From Parelaphostrongylus tenuis (taxonomy: Eukaryota > Nematoda > Chromadorea > Rhabditida > Metastrongylidae): a DNA stretch of 64,000 nt. Shown piece by piece: positions 25,348-34,681 of the stretch. Location of the stretch: assembly GCA_019055375.1 (NCBI GenBank), contig JAHQIW010005581.1, positions 124,001 to 188,000 of the forward strand. The letters are read 5' to 3'. The notes beneath the pieces were generated by a model, which saw only the letters and a program-made list of their open reading frames with translations, was not told the DNA's origin and searched no databases. The stretch's first letter is position 1. Each line of letters begins with the position of its first letter. The translations under genes were made by a program, and so were the position numbers.

Positions 25348-25573
25348 CTCTTGATTAACCTTAACTTTTCTAGGCTTTGATTACAATAAAATCAACTATA
25401 AAAGTGGAAAAAATAATTTTTAACCTCCCAAAACGTGATCAGCCTATAAGATGAGCATCTTACCGCATTTTATGGGCGATTTTGAGACAATCAATAGCTA
25501 AAACTCTATATACTGTCTTCGTTTTTTCCCTATATATTCTGAGAAATCCAAATGAAAAGTAAAGAATGCGTAC

Positions 25574-25714
25574 CTGATAGTAGGCAACTGCACGTAGAGC
25601 GACAGTTGAGAGGTAGAGTGAATTAGTGGATGAAGTCAAGAATATTCCATAAGTTATTACAATAATCATATAGTCCACTATTCCACAACTGCTTGATTTC
25701 CACCCAAATCAAAC
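25574..25714 (-). CDS. TRPC exon 13: S2-S3, with a one-base insertion
   Basis: Encodes GLIWVEIKQLWNSGLYDY and NNLWNILDF up to I, then, after one surplus base, TNSLYLSTVALRAVAYYQ. Both halves are textbook TRPC S2/S3. As written, the frame reads ...DFIH and a stop codon at 25,623-25,625. Dropping one base of the GG at 25,628-25,629 (plus strand) gives exactly 46 codons and a phase-0 exit, so the surplus base is the only defect. Acceptor gcttacag, donor CAG/gtacgc. Confidence 0.93.
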
Positions 25715-26464
25715 CTGTAAGCAGCAAAAAAAAGACATAAAGAGATTTGTTTTGCGAAAGCAAAGAAGAAAAGGTGCTGAAATTTGACTTAAATAGCACT
25801 GAAACTTTGGTAGAATATTTTAGAAAGGTTGAAGAGATCCTGGAAATTCTCAAGCTTGCAAAAACCAATACAAACCGCTCTTACAATTTTGTTCCTAATT
25901 TATTTTTCGCTTCTGTAGGTAGCTGAGAAATGTCGTAAGTAAGTCATTGTTTTAATGATACTCGATGTGCACGAATTTCTTATTCAGTTTTGCCACATAA
26001 TAGTAATGTAGCCCTTTTCCCAATTTGGGCTACGATGCTTTGATCTATAACAAACTGATAGTTGAAATAAGAACTGCTGAAATCTAACTTTTTTCTACAA
26101 GGAAAGCGTTATCTTATCCTAGTAATGAGAAGCTTCCATTTTTCGGAACTGCAACAATTTATTTCTCCCATATTCCTGTTTTCTCCACTAGTATTAGGAG
26201 CACAAAGTCAATCGAGGAAGTGGGATTTACTCAAGCAGAACAGTACGGGGTCTCCAATGTACTGTTCATATTTGTAGCTTCTTGGTCATTTTTGAATCTT
26301 GGAAACTTTCAAAGTCCTTTCTAAATTTTTGAAAAACCTAATCCTTGAGAAATCCAGAAATAGAGGCATCTCATGAAACTTGAAAATTTCAAAGAGAGAT
26401 AAAGTAAACTATTGTCTACAAATTCATGAAATCCTCACCACTTTCAGACTAATCTCAGTGCAGA

Positions 26465-26610
26465 ATAATCTCACAGCATATTTTAAGCCTTTCATGAAGT
26501 CTGTTATGGAATTTTGGGTGCTGAACGTACGTCTACGTCTGAGTGTCATCGCACACCTCATGACTGACATGAAATATGTTGTCAGAATGTATCAGCTTTT
26601 AAGCAAGGCT
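26465..26610. repeat. Family H repeat, inverted pair
   Basis: CACAGCATATTTTAAGCCTT, TCATGAAGTCTGTTATGG is the reverse of the family H motif; CCTCATGACTGACATGAAAT, ATGTTGTCAGA is a diverged forward copy. In the TRPC intron between exons 13 and 12. Confidence 0.5.
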
Positions 26611-27231
26611 TTTAGAAAAGTCGAACATAAAAGCAAAAATCAATATATATTAGAAAAATAAGCGATGAGCGCTGTATGTTAACAATTTTTTTTTGAACTG
26701 ACGCAAAACTTAGGCCAAGTTCGCTTTTGCATCCCAAGGTCTTAAAAATATCTGAACCATATCACTGGTGAACAAGTCCAGATTTACTCGAATGTTGGTT
26801 ATTTTAGTAAAAAGCCACGTCATTATAGAAATCTTATTTGAAATTGATCATGCGGACATGATAGAACTTCAAGTGATTGCATTATCACATTGTGATCACA
26901 AATGACCAGACTGTCACTAACGTGTCAGTATTTGGAAACAAACTAGTTTGTCTCCTGGAAAGGCAATTGAGTGGTTCCATAATTATGCAGGTGCTCTTAA
27001 GTTGATCGCTAGCAAAATCTGCTGACGTACTTGCATTGATTATGGATGCTAGTAGTAGACGACGAGAACTGTTATACTGAGGCTAGCATGAGTCACAAGG
27101 GAGAGTCAAACAACACGATACATGTAAAAGTGGAAAAACGTTTTGAATAAATGATGCGAAAATATTGGCTTATTCTCACAGCGAGTTGTGAAGAAGTTTG
27201 CCAAAAGGAATAGATGGGTGTGCAAACGTAC

Positions 27232-27366
27232 CCAGCACCCAAATGATTATCGCCACTTCAACGGGAGTCGGTGGTGGACCTCGGACCTCTTTCCTGGCAG
27301 GCGAATTCTCTTCACGAAACATGTTGTCGACTTTGTCAATTCGTTGACTAGCCATTAGTAGAAGCA
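27232..27366 (-). CDS. TRPC exon 12: end of S1, extracellular loop, start of S2
   Basis: Encodes LLLMASQRIDKV (end of S1), a loop with a Glu/Arg-rich stretch, then VRGPPPTPVEVAIIIWVLG (start of S2). ASQR and RGP.PT..E..I..WVLG are TRPC landmarks. Acceptor ttatttag; donor leaves G, completed by GT of exon 13. Confidence 0.94.
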
Positions 27367-27846
27367 CTAAATAACATTTTCCAACGCTGTTTACTCAAAA
27401 ATTTTTGCACACACTCCTTGGATGATGTAATACTTTTTCTTCTGGTGTATTCAATATATTAATCTGAGAAAACGTGTTTTCTCGAATAGGCAGCGAGAAT
27501 CAAATGAAAAGCTCCAAAACAATTTTTTTCAAGCGGTCGCTACTGAAACTAGTCTTTAGCAGAGTGTATAGAAGTATCGTTTACGGAAAATTCAATTTCA
27601 GGTGGACTGTCATTCTGATGCCCATTTCACACCGAAAAGCTCCCAGTGTACTTCCAATAAAGTGTGAGCTTTTTTCTATATGAATAGTCCTATTGCTGTT
27701 GATATCCAGAGGCGCTCCGCCTATTCAAAAATTTGAAAGTATAGCAACCGTTAAAATCAGGAATGTTAGCGAGACGTTTTATTTTATGAAGAATGGAAAA
27801 CGCTCTCAGTCGTGATGCCCGTTTCGAAAATAGAAATAGAACTTAC

Positions 27847-27991
27847 GGAGGAACACAATGTAACTGGCTGAGTGCGAAACAAACTTCACGAAAGGCCTAC
27901 GAGTGAATTGAGCAATAGCAGATGTGGGCGCAATCAAATACGATATGGAAAGTAATGGAAACGAAAGTCCAACGGCTGCAATTATGAGGCA
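27847..27991 (-). CDS. TRPC exon 11: pre-S1 elbow and start of S1
   Basis: 48 codons plus one base. Starts CLIIAAVGLSFPLLSISYLI followed by AP, the membrane-dipping elbow, then RRPFVKFVSHSASYIVFL, the beginning of S1. FPLLS..YL.AP and PF.KF..H.ASY are standard TRPC sequence. Acceptor cttttttcag, donor CTC-C/gtaagt; the leftover C joins TG of exon 12 to give Leu. Confidence 0.95.
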
Positions 27992-29239
27992 CTGAAAAAA
28001 GACGATTTAATGGAAGAAATATATGTTTTGCTCCACACAGATTTTTGCTGTGTTTTGAAAGATGCTTGAAACATAATAGCTGGAGGTGCTCTACAAAACA
28101 CAAACCCGCGTGGATGACTTTACGTCTACAGACCCCTCAAATTCACGGCTAGACCAATCATTAGCTGTGTGGACGATGCCACAATCAAAATAACGTGGCT
28201 TAGATCCAAGAGGAATCAAAAGCCATGTAATACATGTATTCTGGTTCTTCACATTTACTGTCACTCTTCGCGCACAAAGCGCTCGCTCACTGGAAACATA
28301 AACAGGTCCGTAATTTTCTTATTCAGCAAATAGAAGGCTAATAAGACGAAGATTTTCTAGTGCGCATAAACAGTCCAATATAAATAGTTGTGATGGCTTA
28401 CATTTCGGCGTTCTCGCCTTCTTCAGAGCCTGAAAGAGTTAAATTAGTATGCAATATGCTCAGTCAATCACGTGCTTATTGGATAAATCATCATACTAAC
28501 AACTTCTTACCTAGTGACTAAGAAAATTACCGAGTTATGCAATCATTGTCGATGTTCGATAGACGGTCATTGGAAAGATGCTTCGAACAGCCGCCAATGT
28601 GTGCACAACAAGGAGGCAGAACGGGGTTTCTCAGAACTTGAAGCGGAGATTAACCCTGTCTGGCCACAAAGCGGTGCGAGATCCTCGAGTTAGGTTTAGA
28701 GAAAAGATGACGTTTCCAAACGGTAACTGTAGAAACATAAGGTCTCGCTCATTTTGGTCTTCATTTTTGACATAACAGGTCTATCCATAAAACGTTACTT
28801 CAAAAGAGCCTGTTCAGATAAACTCCTAGCACTGAGTGAAACACAATCGAACAAGCCATCAGTTCTGACTTCCTTTGAACCTCTGTGTGGATGACCAATA
28901 TTGTTCTTTCATCAATGAGCTAGCATTAAATGAAATTCACAGAACTAATAAAGACAAGATATTGATCATTCTCATTGACGTACACCAAATGTCAGAATTG
29001 AAGATTTCCTTTCCTAAATGTCAGCTAGTACTAATTCAACTGCTGTGCGATGGAGTGCCACCGGAGGAGCAGAGAGTATCTGTCCGGAGTCACTCAATGA
29101 AGGTCCTGGAAAACTTTTCCTTGAGAAACTGACGAATTATGTCAGATCACTTCGGCGTGTCCCGAGTTCTAGATAAAATGGCAACGTCAAGGACGCAGTT
29201 TATTCATGCGGTGATCCACCTTATCCGGTTCGCGTCGAT

Positions 29240-29634
29240 GTGGTCATTACGAAGACTAAAGTGGCAAAAAGAACAACTGCTGTGGGTACCCGACTCAAAC
29301 CATCGTGGGGCGAAATCGCTGAAATGCTAGTCATAGTAATGGATTCATAAAAATCTCGTGTTGCTGATCGGTAAAGGCAGAATAACCCAGAACACTCTAA
29401 GGTGCGAGCTGGCTTGAAAGCGATTGTACGACTGCGTTTGCGAATGTAAATTGCAGTAGTCCACATAATGCTAAAGGTAGTGATTGCATAAGTTTGGGTT
29501 TGGTACACCAAATTTTTTTTTTTGAAGTATGCGGAGACGAATACATTAGCAAGACGGTCAAAACACTTTGTGTCCGTATAAAAGAGCACCTAGTTAGGAA
29601 ACGTAAAGTCAAACAAATTAGATCCATGGCATGA
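29240..29634 (+). pseudogene. Relic of a Penelope-like GIY-YIG endonuclease domain
   Basis: At 29,527-29,634 the plus strand reads VCGDEYISKTVKTLCVRIKE followed by HLVRKRK and ends in TGA. CGDEYIGETGR.L..RIKEHL is the core of the GIY-YIG-type endonuclease of Penelope-like retroelements. Upstream (29,240-29,526), stop-riddled frames retain DCTTAFANVNCSSP and GSDCISLGLVHQ, resembling the Cys-containing linker before the domain. It sits in a TRPC intron, on the strand opposite the gene, and is partly included in an inverted repeat. No reverse-transcriptase part was found. Confidence 0.65.
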
Positions 29635-29877
29635 CTGTTTTTGAAACCTCGCAATAAACATTCAGTCTAATTTTGAAGAATGTTTAAGCCCTGTATTATA
29701 GCAAGGATGGAGGCGTATGTGGGGCGCGGATCACTGATGAGGAGGGCGAGACCTCCGAAACACCGGTGTATGACCATGGCATACAAATCTCGGGTAAGGC
29801 TTTATAAATCTTCAAAATTGGATTGAAAGTTTATTGCGAGGTTTCAAAAATAGTCGTTGCCATGGATCAAGCAAATT
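29613..29877. repeat. Inverted repeat of about 68-bp arms around a GC-richer spacer
   Basis: Left arm 29,613-29,680 (GATCCATGGCATGACTGTTT, TTGAAACCTCGCAATAAAC) and right arm 29,808-29,877 (GTTTATTGCGAGGTTTCAAA, CATGGATCAAGCAAATT) are imperfect reverse complements; the spacer is about 127 bp. The left arm overlaps the end of the GIY-YIG relic. Confidence 0.75.
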
Positions 29878-30269
29878 ACTCCACCATACCACGTATAGGG
29901 CACAAACAAATGATAAATTTTTGCACTAGAAATCGGCCAATAGCGCAGGAATCTAAGATGTGCACGCTAGAAAATTTTAAGGGAACTTAGATAAATTCTA
30001 TAAATCAAAAAAATCAGCTTTGAAGAGGCGGGGCGTCTCGTGATTTTACGTGCCTCGCGCGATATCTCAGGTATATTTTGATTGAGCCAGGAACAATTCT
30101 ACTTCATGTAGGACGCTGTAGTGCTGGTCAACAGTTAATGAATAGAAGATTCATGAGGAACAAACTGTAAGTTGCTGTAAATTCTTGCTTCCAATTTGTT
30201 AATCAACAGAATGTGAAACTGCCGAGACGTTAGCGATTGAAATAGTTAGTGAATTTCATATAACAACTT

Positions 30270-30271
30270 GC
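30270..30271 (-). other. GC-AG splice donor of the TRPC gene
   Basis: The donor after exon 10 reads AAG/GCAAGT on the minus strand. The match to the U1 consensus is perfect apart from the C, which is the usual pattern for GC-AG introns. Both flanking exons are firm family matches and in phase 0. Confidence 0.85.
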
Positions 30272-30364
30272 CTTGTAGATAATATTTCTATTGCGAAACC
30301 CAGGGCCTAAGCCCTCGTACCATATTCCGGAAAGCAGCTGCTGGCAATTCGGATGCGCAACGAA
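30272..30364 (-). CDS. TRPC exon 10: PNCQQLL / IWYEG signature
   Basis: 31 codons, phase 0: FVAHPNCQQLLSGIWYEG then LGPGFRNRNIIYK. FVA.PNCQQ.L...WYEG.PG.R is the most characteristic TRPC sequence just before the membrane domain. One residue (Gly) appears inserted after WYEGL. Acceptor acatttcag. The downstream donor is AAG/GCAAGT, a GC-AG intron. Confidence 0.93.
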
Positions 30365-31520
30365 CTGAAATGTGGCAAATTTAACGACATAGACATCACT
30401 GAACAATCTCGATTTGAACCAGGGATTTATGTTTATTTATTTTACATAATCAGCCATCATAATAGAGTATTCGGGCCCTAGCATTTCTTTCATTGGATCC
30501 GTTTTCTTGCGTTTGTCCTTCATGAGGCTATTTGAAATGACTCATTGTTGCTTCAGCTACTGCAAGAGGACTTCGTTTTCTTCGTTAATGTGGCAGAGCG
30601 TTTATCGAGGCGATTCTCTTTGCAATCTTGAAACAGCAAAGCTAATGTTTCTTTCAAGGAATTCAATGAGAAATGCACGAGAAAGTTGATGAAGGGCCAA
30701 GCACGTTTTGCTCTTCGCCTTGTTTCCTGATACACTGAATCACTAACCTCTGAGCTCCCGTAGGAGGCTGCGGTTGACTGAAGAAAAAAGGAGGTTTTTC
30801 AAGAACGGATTCTAATAATTCCGCATTCCTCAGAGCCTTATAAGATATTATGATCTTCAGAACTTCCAAATTCAAACCATGTGTGAGAATATAGTGAAAC
30901 TTCTGACACTTACTTCATTGAGTTACAAGGATAATGAACTTGTTCATTGATAAAGTTTTCTGATAGCCATGAATGTAGAAAGTGCAAAGTGGAGCTATCT
31001 TTTATTTTACACAATCCATCGCTCACATCAAAAGTGTGGATCCTATCACCTCTGGTATTCAATGGTTCCTTTTCCTACGTCATCCACGATTGTCTAATTC
31101 CTCCGCATAGGGCTCGGCAGTTGTTTGTAGACTTTCCTCTAGTCATCAATGCGTCATATATTGGCGGATTGAGTTACATACAGTTCTGATTTTTCTGTGT
31201 GAAAAGCTCCAACTCGGACTGCAGAGAGTGCATTTTCACAGAAAAGTTAGCCACTGATTTCCCGATTCCAGATGAATGAGAGGATTGAAGAATCCGGGAC
31301 GGAAGGTGTCGAAGCAGCACCATGTTCGTGATGAACTCTTACTTCCACTGCGTGATCCCTCTCATTACATTACAAATAGTGAGGACAGAAGTGCTCAAGC
31401 GGTATGGAGATTTTGTAGTGAAGCAAAAAAAGTAAGTAAAACATTAACTTCAAATTTTTCATTCAAGATTAAAAAATAGATAAATATATGTCGATGACTG
31501 AGATCCTTTGAAGAACTAAC

Positions 31521-31595
31521 ACTTTTCTGCTTTAACTTAATAGCGAGTTTCAATCGAGCCAGCTGCTCAGGAGCTGATGTTCCTCGTGTGGTGAC
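31521..31595 (-). CDS. TRPC exon 9: linker
   Basis: 25 codons ending LARLKLAIKLKQKS. The LARLKLAI...QK run leads into FVAHPNCQQ of exon 10. Acceptor aactttcag. The phase-0 donor needed by exon 10 is AGT/gttagt; a second donor (AAA-A/gtgtta) two bases earlier is out of phase. The Ser at the junction is usually Lys in the family. Confidence 0.85.
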
Positions 31596-31899
31596 CTGAA
31601 AGTTGTAACCATTTTAATTCTGACTTTCTAACCATCCCTGCTATTTTTCATGATAAAAGTTAACAAACTCAATGTATATATATCCTGGTAGTACCAAGTG
31701 CCGCTATCGTAGGTCCTTCACAAACCTTCTTACGTAGTCAAATATACTATTTTGAGATAAGCATATGGTCAGAGAGATAATACCCGCGTCAACCGCTTTT
31801 ATTTAATAGCGATAAAACCTGATTAGTCTCTTTCTCATTAAACTAACATTCATTTGAGTGTGATTTATGAGAAGATAGGGAAAGTCACAAAAACTAAAC

Positions 31900-32007
31900 C
31901 TCTTCCCAGGCGGTTGTCGTATGATTTAGAACTATCTCCAATTCTTTTGAACCTCTTATTTGATCCAACATGTTGACCGAAAACTTCTGACATTTTTGCG
32001 ATAATTC
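31900..32007 (-). CDS. TRPC exon 8: linker
   Basis: 36 codons, phase 0 at both ends: [20 protein letters not shown] followed by [16 protein letters not shown]. The Y..L...C..F...LLD..R...ELE..LN pattern is TRPC linker. Acceptor ttctctag; donor GAG/gtttag. It is separated from exon 7 by only 61 bp. Confidence 0.94.
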
Positions 32008-32068
32008 CTAGAGAAAAAACCGATAAAAAATTTCCAATATCTTTACTGAGACTTATTCCATCACTTAC

Positions 32069-32245
32069 CTGATATTCGGCTCGAAACTCGTTTTCAATGA
32101 AGGACAGTCTTTTGAGTTCCCATGACAACTCGAAAGCATAGAGAATGGGATCCTTGGCAGAAAGGCAAATCAACGACGGAGACGTCAACGCACGGTAGGC
32201 GTTGATTCTCGATAAAGACAGTTGTAACGAATCCTTCTCGCGAGC
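32069..32245 (-). CDS. TRPC exon 7: conserved linker helix after the ankyrin domain
   Basis: 59 codons, phase 0 at both ends. Contains [20 protein letters not shown] and [17 protein letters not shown], ending [23 protein letters not shown]...[11 protein letters not shown] is the hallmark of the TRPC linker that forms the cytoplasmic layer between ankyrin repeats and the pre-S1 elbow. Acceptor aacttgtag, donor CAG/gtaagt. Confidence 0.96.
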
Positions 32246-32293
32246 CTACAAGTTAAAAATAACATATGGCACAGTGACTGAACCCGATAATAC

Positions 32294-32340
32294 CTTAGCA
32301 GCAATTAGCGTTCTAGCTGCATTTACTTCAGAAGCTGCAT
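32294..32340 (-). CDS. Possible optional TRPC exon (6b)
   Basis: 47 bases encoding AASEVNAARTLIAAK, between a weak acceptor (gcgtgactag) and donor AAG/gtatta. It can only be read in frame if exon 6 uses its alternative donor at 34,104, in which case the junction codon is Asp and 17 residues are added without disturbing exon 7. No family motif. Could instead be intron sequence that happens to be open. Confidence 0.3.
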
Positions 32341-32959
32341 CTAGTCACGCCCTATGCACATGAAATGAATTTTCACGTCAAAGGCACACAATATGCGCTA
32401 AATCCCGGTAGAATTATTAGGATATGTCTAGATTATATGTCATTATATGACTAAATTATAAGCTCATGTCGTCTTCTTGTAGACTTCCAAGAATCTGCCG
32501 CTAATCTGATGCCTTCTGTGTCAGGGCCACTGAGGCTGCAGAAATGTTTCAAATTGCACGTAAAACGGAAGCACGACAATGAAACTACAAATCAGATTCA
32601 TGAAGAACAACTGTACAAATATATCGCCGGCAAGTGCGACTCCATCCATAATTTCCGTCTCAGTAACGTTATCCTCCCTATAACATTGTAATTCCGTTAA
32701 ATGTATTTCATTTGGTTGATGATGACGCAATGGTTAGAAAGACGTAACAAATTGTACTCTATTTCATTCCTACCCTGCATTTTCAATCACAAATAACCAG
32801 AATACAACGCAGTAACGATAAAGGATAAAATTACGATTTAGCGGGTTTTTGGTAATCCGCAGACAATTGAACAAACGACCTCTTTTGCTGGAGAGGATCT
32901 TTTCAAAAGAGTGTTCGCAATTATTCGGAAGCCCAAATCTATGGCTATTGCGTTACGCA

Positions 32960-33520
32960 GTCCTTTTTTGAACAGAACATTCAACGATCTAGTAGCATTC
33001 GAAATAAAATTATTTTACACTGCGCTCTTTTACTATTACTTCGCTGGAAGCACAAGAAGCATATGAACGTGTAGAGGAAATCTTGTAATATCTTAGAGTC
33101 TACGTTTTATCTGGAGTTTTGTTCAAAGAGGAGAAAAAATCCCAAATTAAAAAACAAAAATTTCACTCTTTATGTGACTCGTGCCGAAGAGATCGATCTT
33201 ATACACCGTATCGAATCCACGGTCAGCAGACACCCAGTCTAGACATTAGCCGACTAATAAATGCACCGCGAATGTAAATCTCGATCTTATTTCTCCTGTT
33301 ACACTTCAGTCAAACGGTCTTTCTAGAAAACAAGCACAACATTGGAACCGTCGAAACTTACGCCATTGAATAATTATTTATAATTCGAGGAAAGAGTTCT
33401 GTCTTATGAGAAATATCCGTGTTGAAACCCAAGTTTTTTCTGCTACAGCGTTATGGAAAAGCTTTTTTGGAAAAAGTCATTTAGTGCAACAGAGTTTAGG
33501 CTTTCGAATGATTACAAGTG
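32960..33520. repeat. Family G element fragment
   Basis: Shares TTACTTCGCTGGAAGCACAA, GAACGTGTAGAGGAAATCTT and TACGTTTTATCTGGAGTTTT with 53,900-54,440 (inverted) and, more weakly, with the interior of the 23,198 element. In the TRPC intron between exons 7 and 6. Confidence 0.65.
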
Positions 33521-34107
33521 CAATGAAAAATTTCTGTCCACCGAAAAGGGTCGCTTCTTTGTCTGTCCTCGGATAACCGAAAAGAATCAATTAAGGTTTA
33601 CAGGTTTGTGATTTACTAGGCTAGTCAGCGCCCTTTAGCTCATAGAAGTAGACATTCATTCAAAATAAAATAGTTTTTGTGCCAGCACCTATCGCATTCT
33701 AAAAAGGTTTCTGAAGTTTTACATCATACTTTCCTAGGTTCCACTCATTTTTTGATTCCTAGTGAACACTCATAGAAAAGGAAGAAGGCACTTTTACCAA
33801 ACGCAAAACGGTCAAGCACGTGGCTAAGCCGATTTTATGGTTTTCAAATTTTGAAGAAGTGGCCACAGTTTCAGATCTTGGCTCATCCGAGCAGACGATT
33901 TATTCTTTGTTTATGCATCACTATAAGCCCAGCTTTTTCTGCTATGAAAAGAAAAAAATTACAAATAAATAATATTCATGGTTTTCACTCATTTCTTGAG
34001 GGTGGTACACTTCTGTAAATACATCGTCACAGAGTGTGCACTCAAACAATTGATAACACGTGCTGCCCAGTTTGATTGACTTGAGAAGGAATGGTTATGA
34101 CACCTAC

Positions 34108-34200
34108 CGTTTCACATTCGTGGCAGGAGCAGTAAATATCGTGTGGATGCGGCACCGTGCCTTTCTTATCCAAAAAAAGCTTTATGCACTCATAATTGTC
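34108..34200 (-). CDS. TRPC exon 6: end of ankyrin domain and Cys-rich turn
   Basis: 31 codons: DNYECIKLFLDKKGTVPHPH then DIYCSCHECET. The N.YE.IK.LL..G..VP.PH...C.C.EC pattern closes the ankyrin domain of TRPC proteins; Cys and His residues at this position are generally conserved. Acceptor tttttaag. Two donors are possible: ACG/gtaggt at 34,108 (phase 0) and GTAG/gtgtca at 34,104 (phase 1). The first joins exon 7 directly, the second fits an optional exon at 32,294-32,340. Confidence 0.94.
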
Positions 34201-34259
34201 CTTAAAAAGAGGACCATCGTTCACAGATCGAATTTCTCAAAAATACGACACAAAACTAC

Positions 34260-34334
34260 CTTGTGTGCTGCAAGTATGATCGGTGTCATGTCTGGTGTGA
34301 AAGCCGAGTGTTCGTTGATTTCTACACCTTGGTT
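34260..34334 (-). CDS. TRPC exon 5: fourth ankyrin repeat, first part
   Basis: 25 codons, phase 0 at both ends, containing FTPDMTPIILAAHK. FTPD.TPIILAAH is diagnostic of TRPC ankyrin repeat 4. Acceptor ttttgcag; donor AAG/gtagtt. Only a 59-bp intron follows. Confidence 0.95.
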
Positions 34335-34453
34335 CTGCAAAAGTAGAGGTGTTCTATGAGCACATGCATTAAATCGTGCTCCAACGGAGGTTTTTTTTTA
34401 TGGATCCTTCATGTTCTCAAATCTCATCCCTATTAATGAGAGACAAGAAGTAC

Positions 34454-34552
34454 CTCAGGGCTGAATTTGTCGATCTTCTCCAAGTGTTCGACAATGATCT
34501 CTACCGCTTCAACGTTCTCCTCGCCGATGGCATACAAGATCGCGTCACCGGT
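34454..34552 (-). CDS. TRPC exon 4: third ankyrin repeat
   Basis: 33 codons, phase 0 at both ends: TGDAILYAIGEENVEAVEII followed by VEHLEKIDKFSPE. GDAL/ILYAI..E.VEAVE.L is the typical TRPC third repeat. Acceptor ttttcag; donor GAG/gtactt. Confidence 0.94.
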
Positions 34553-34596
34553 CTGAAAAGCAGCAGTTTCACACGAAAGTCTACTAGATCGAAGCA

Positions 34597-34640
34597 TATA
34601 TATGTACAATGGTACACACATATATACGTATATATACATC

Positions 34641-34678
<38 letters not shown>

Positions 34679-34681
34679 TAT
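34597..34681. repeat. (TA)n / TACA microsatellite in a TRPC intron
   Basis: TATATA runs interspersed with ACACA and CATACA, in the intron between exons 4 and 3, starting about 45 bp upstream of the exon 4 acceptor on the gene strand. Confidence 0.85.
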
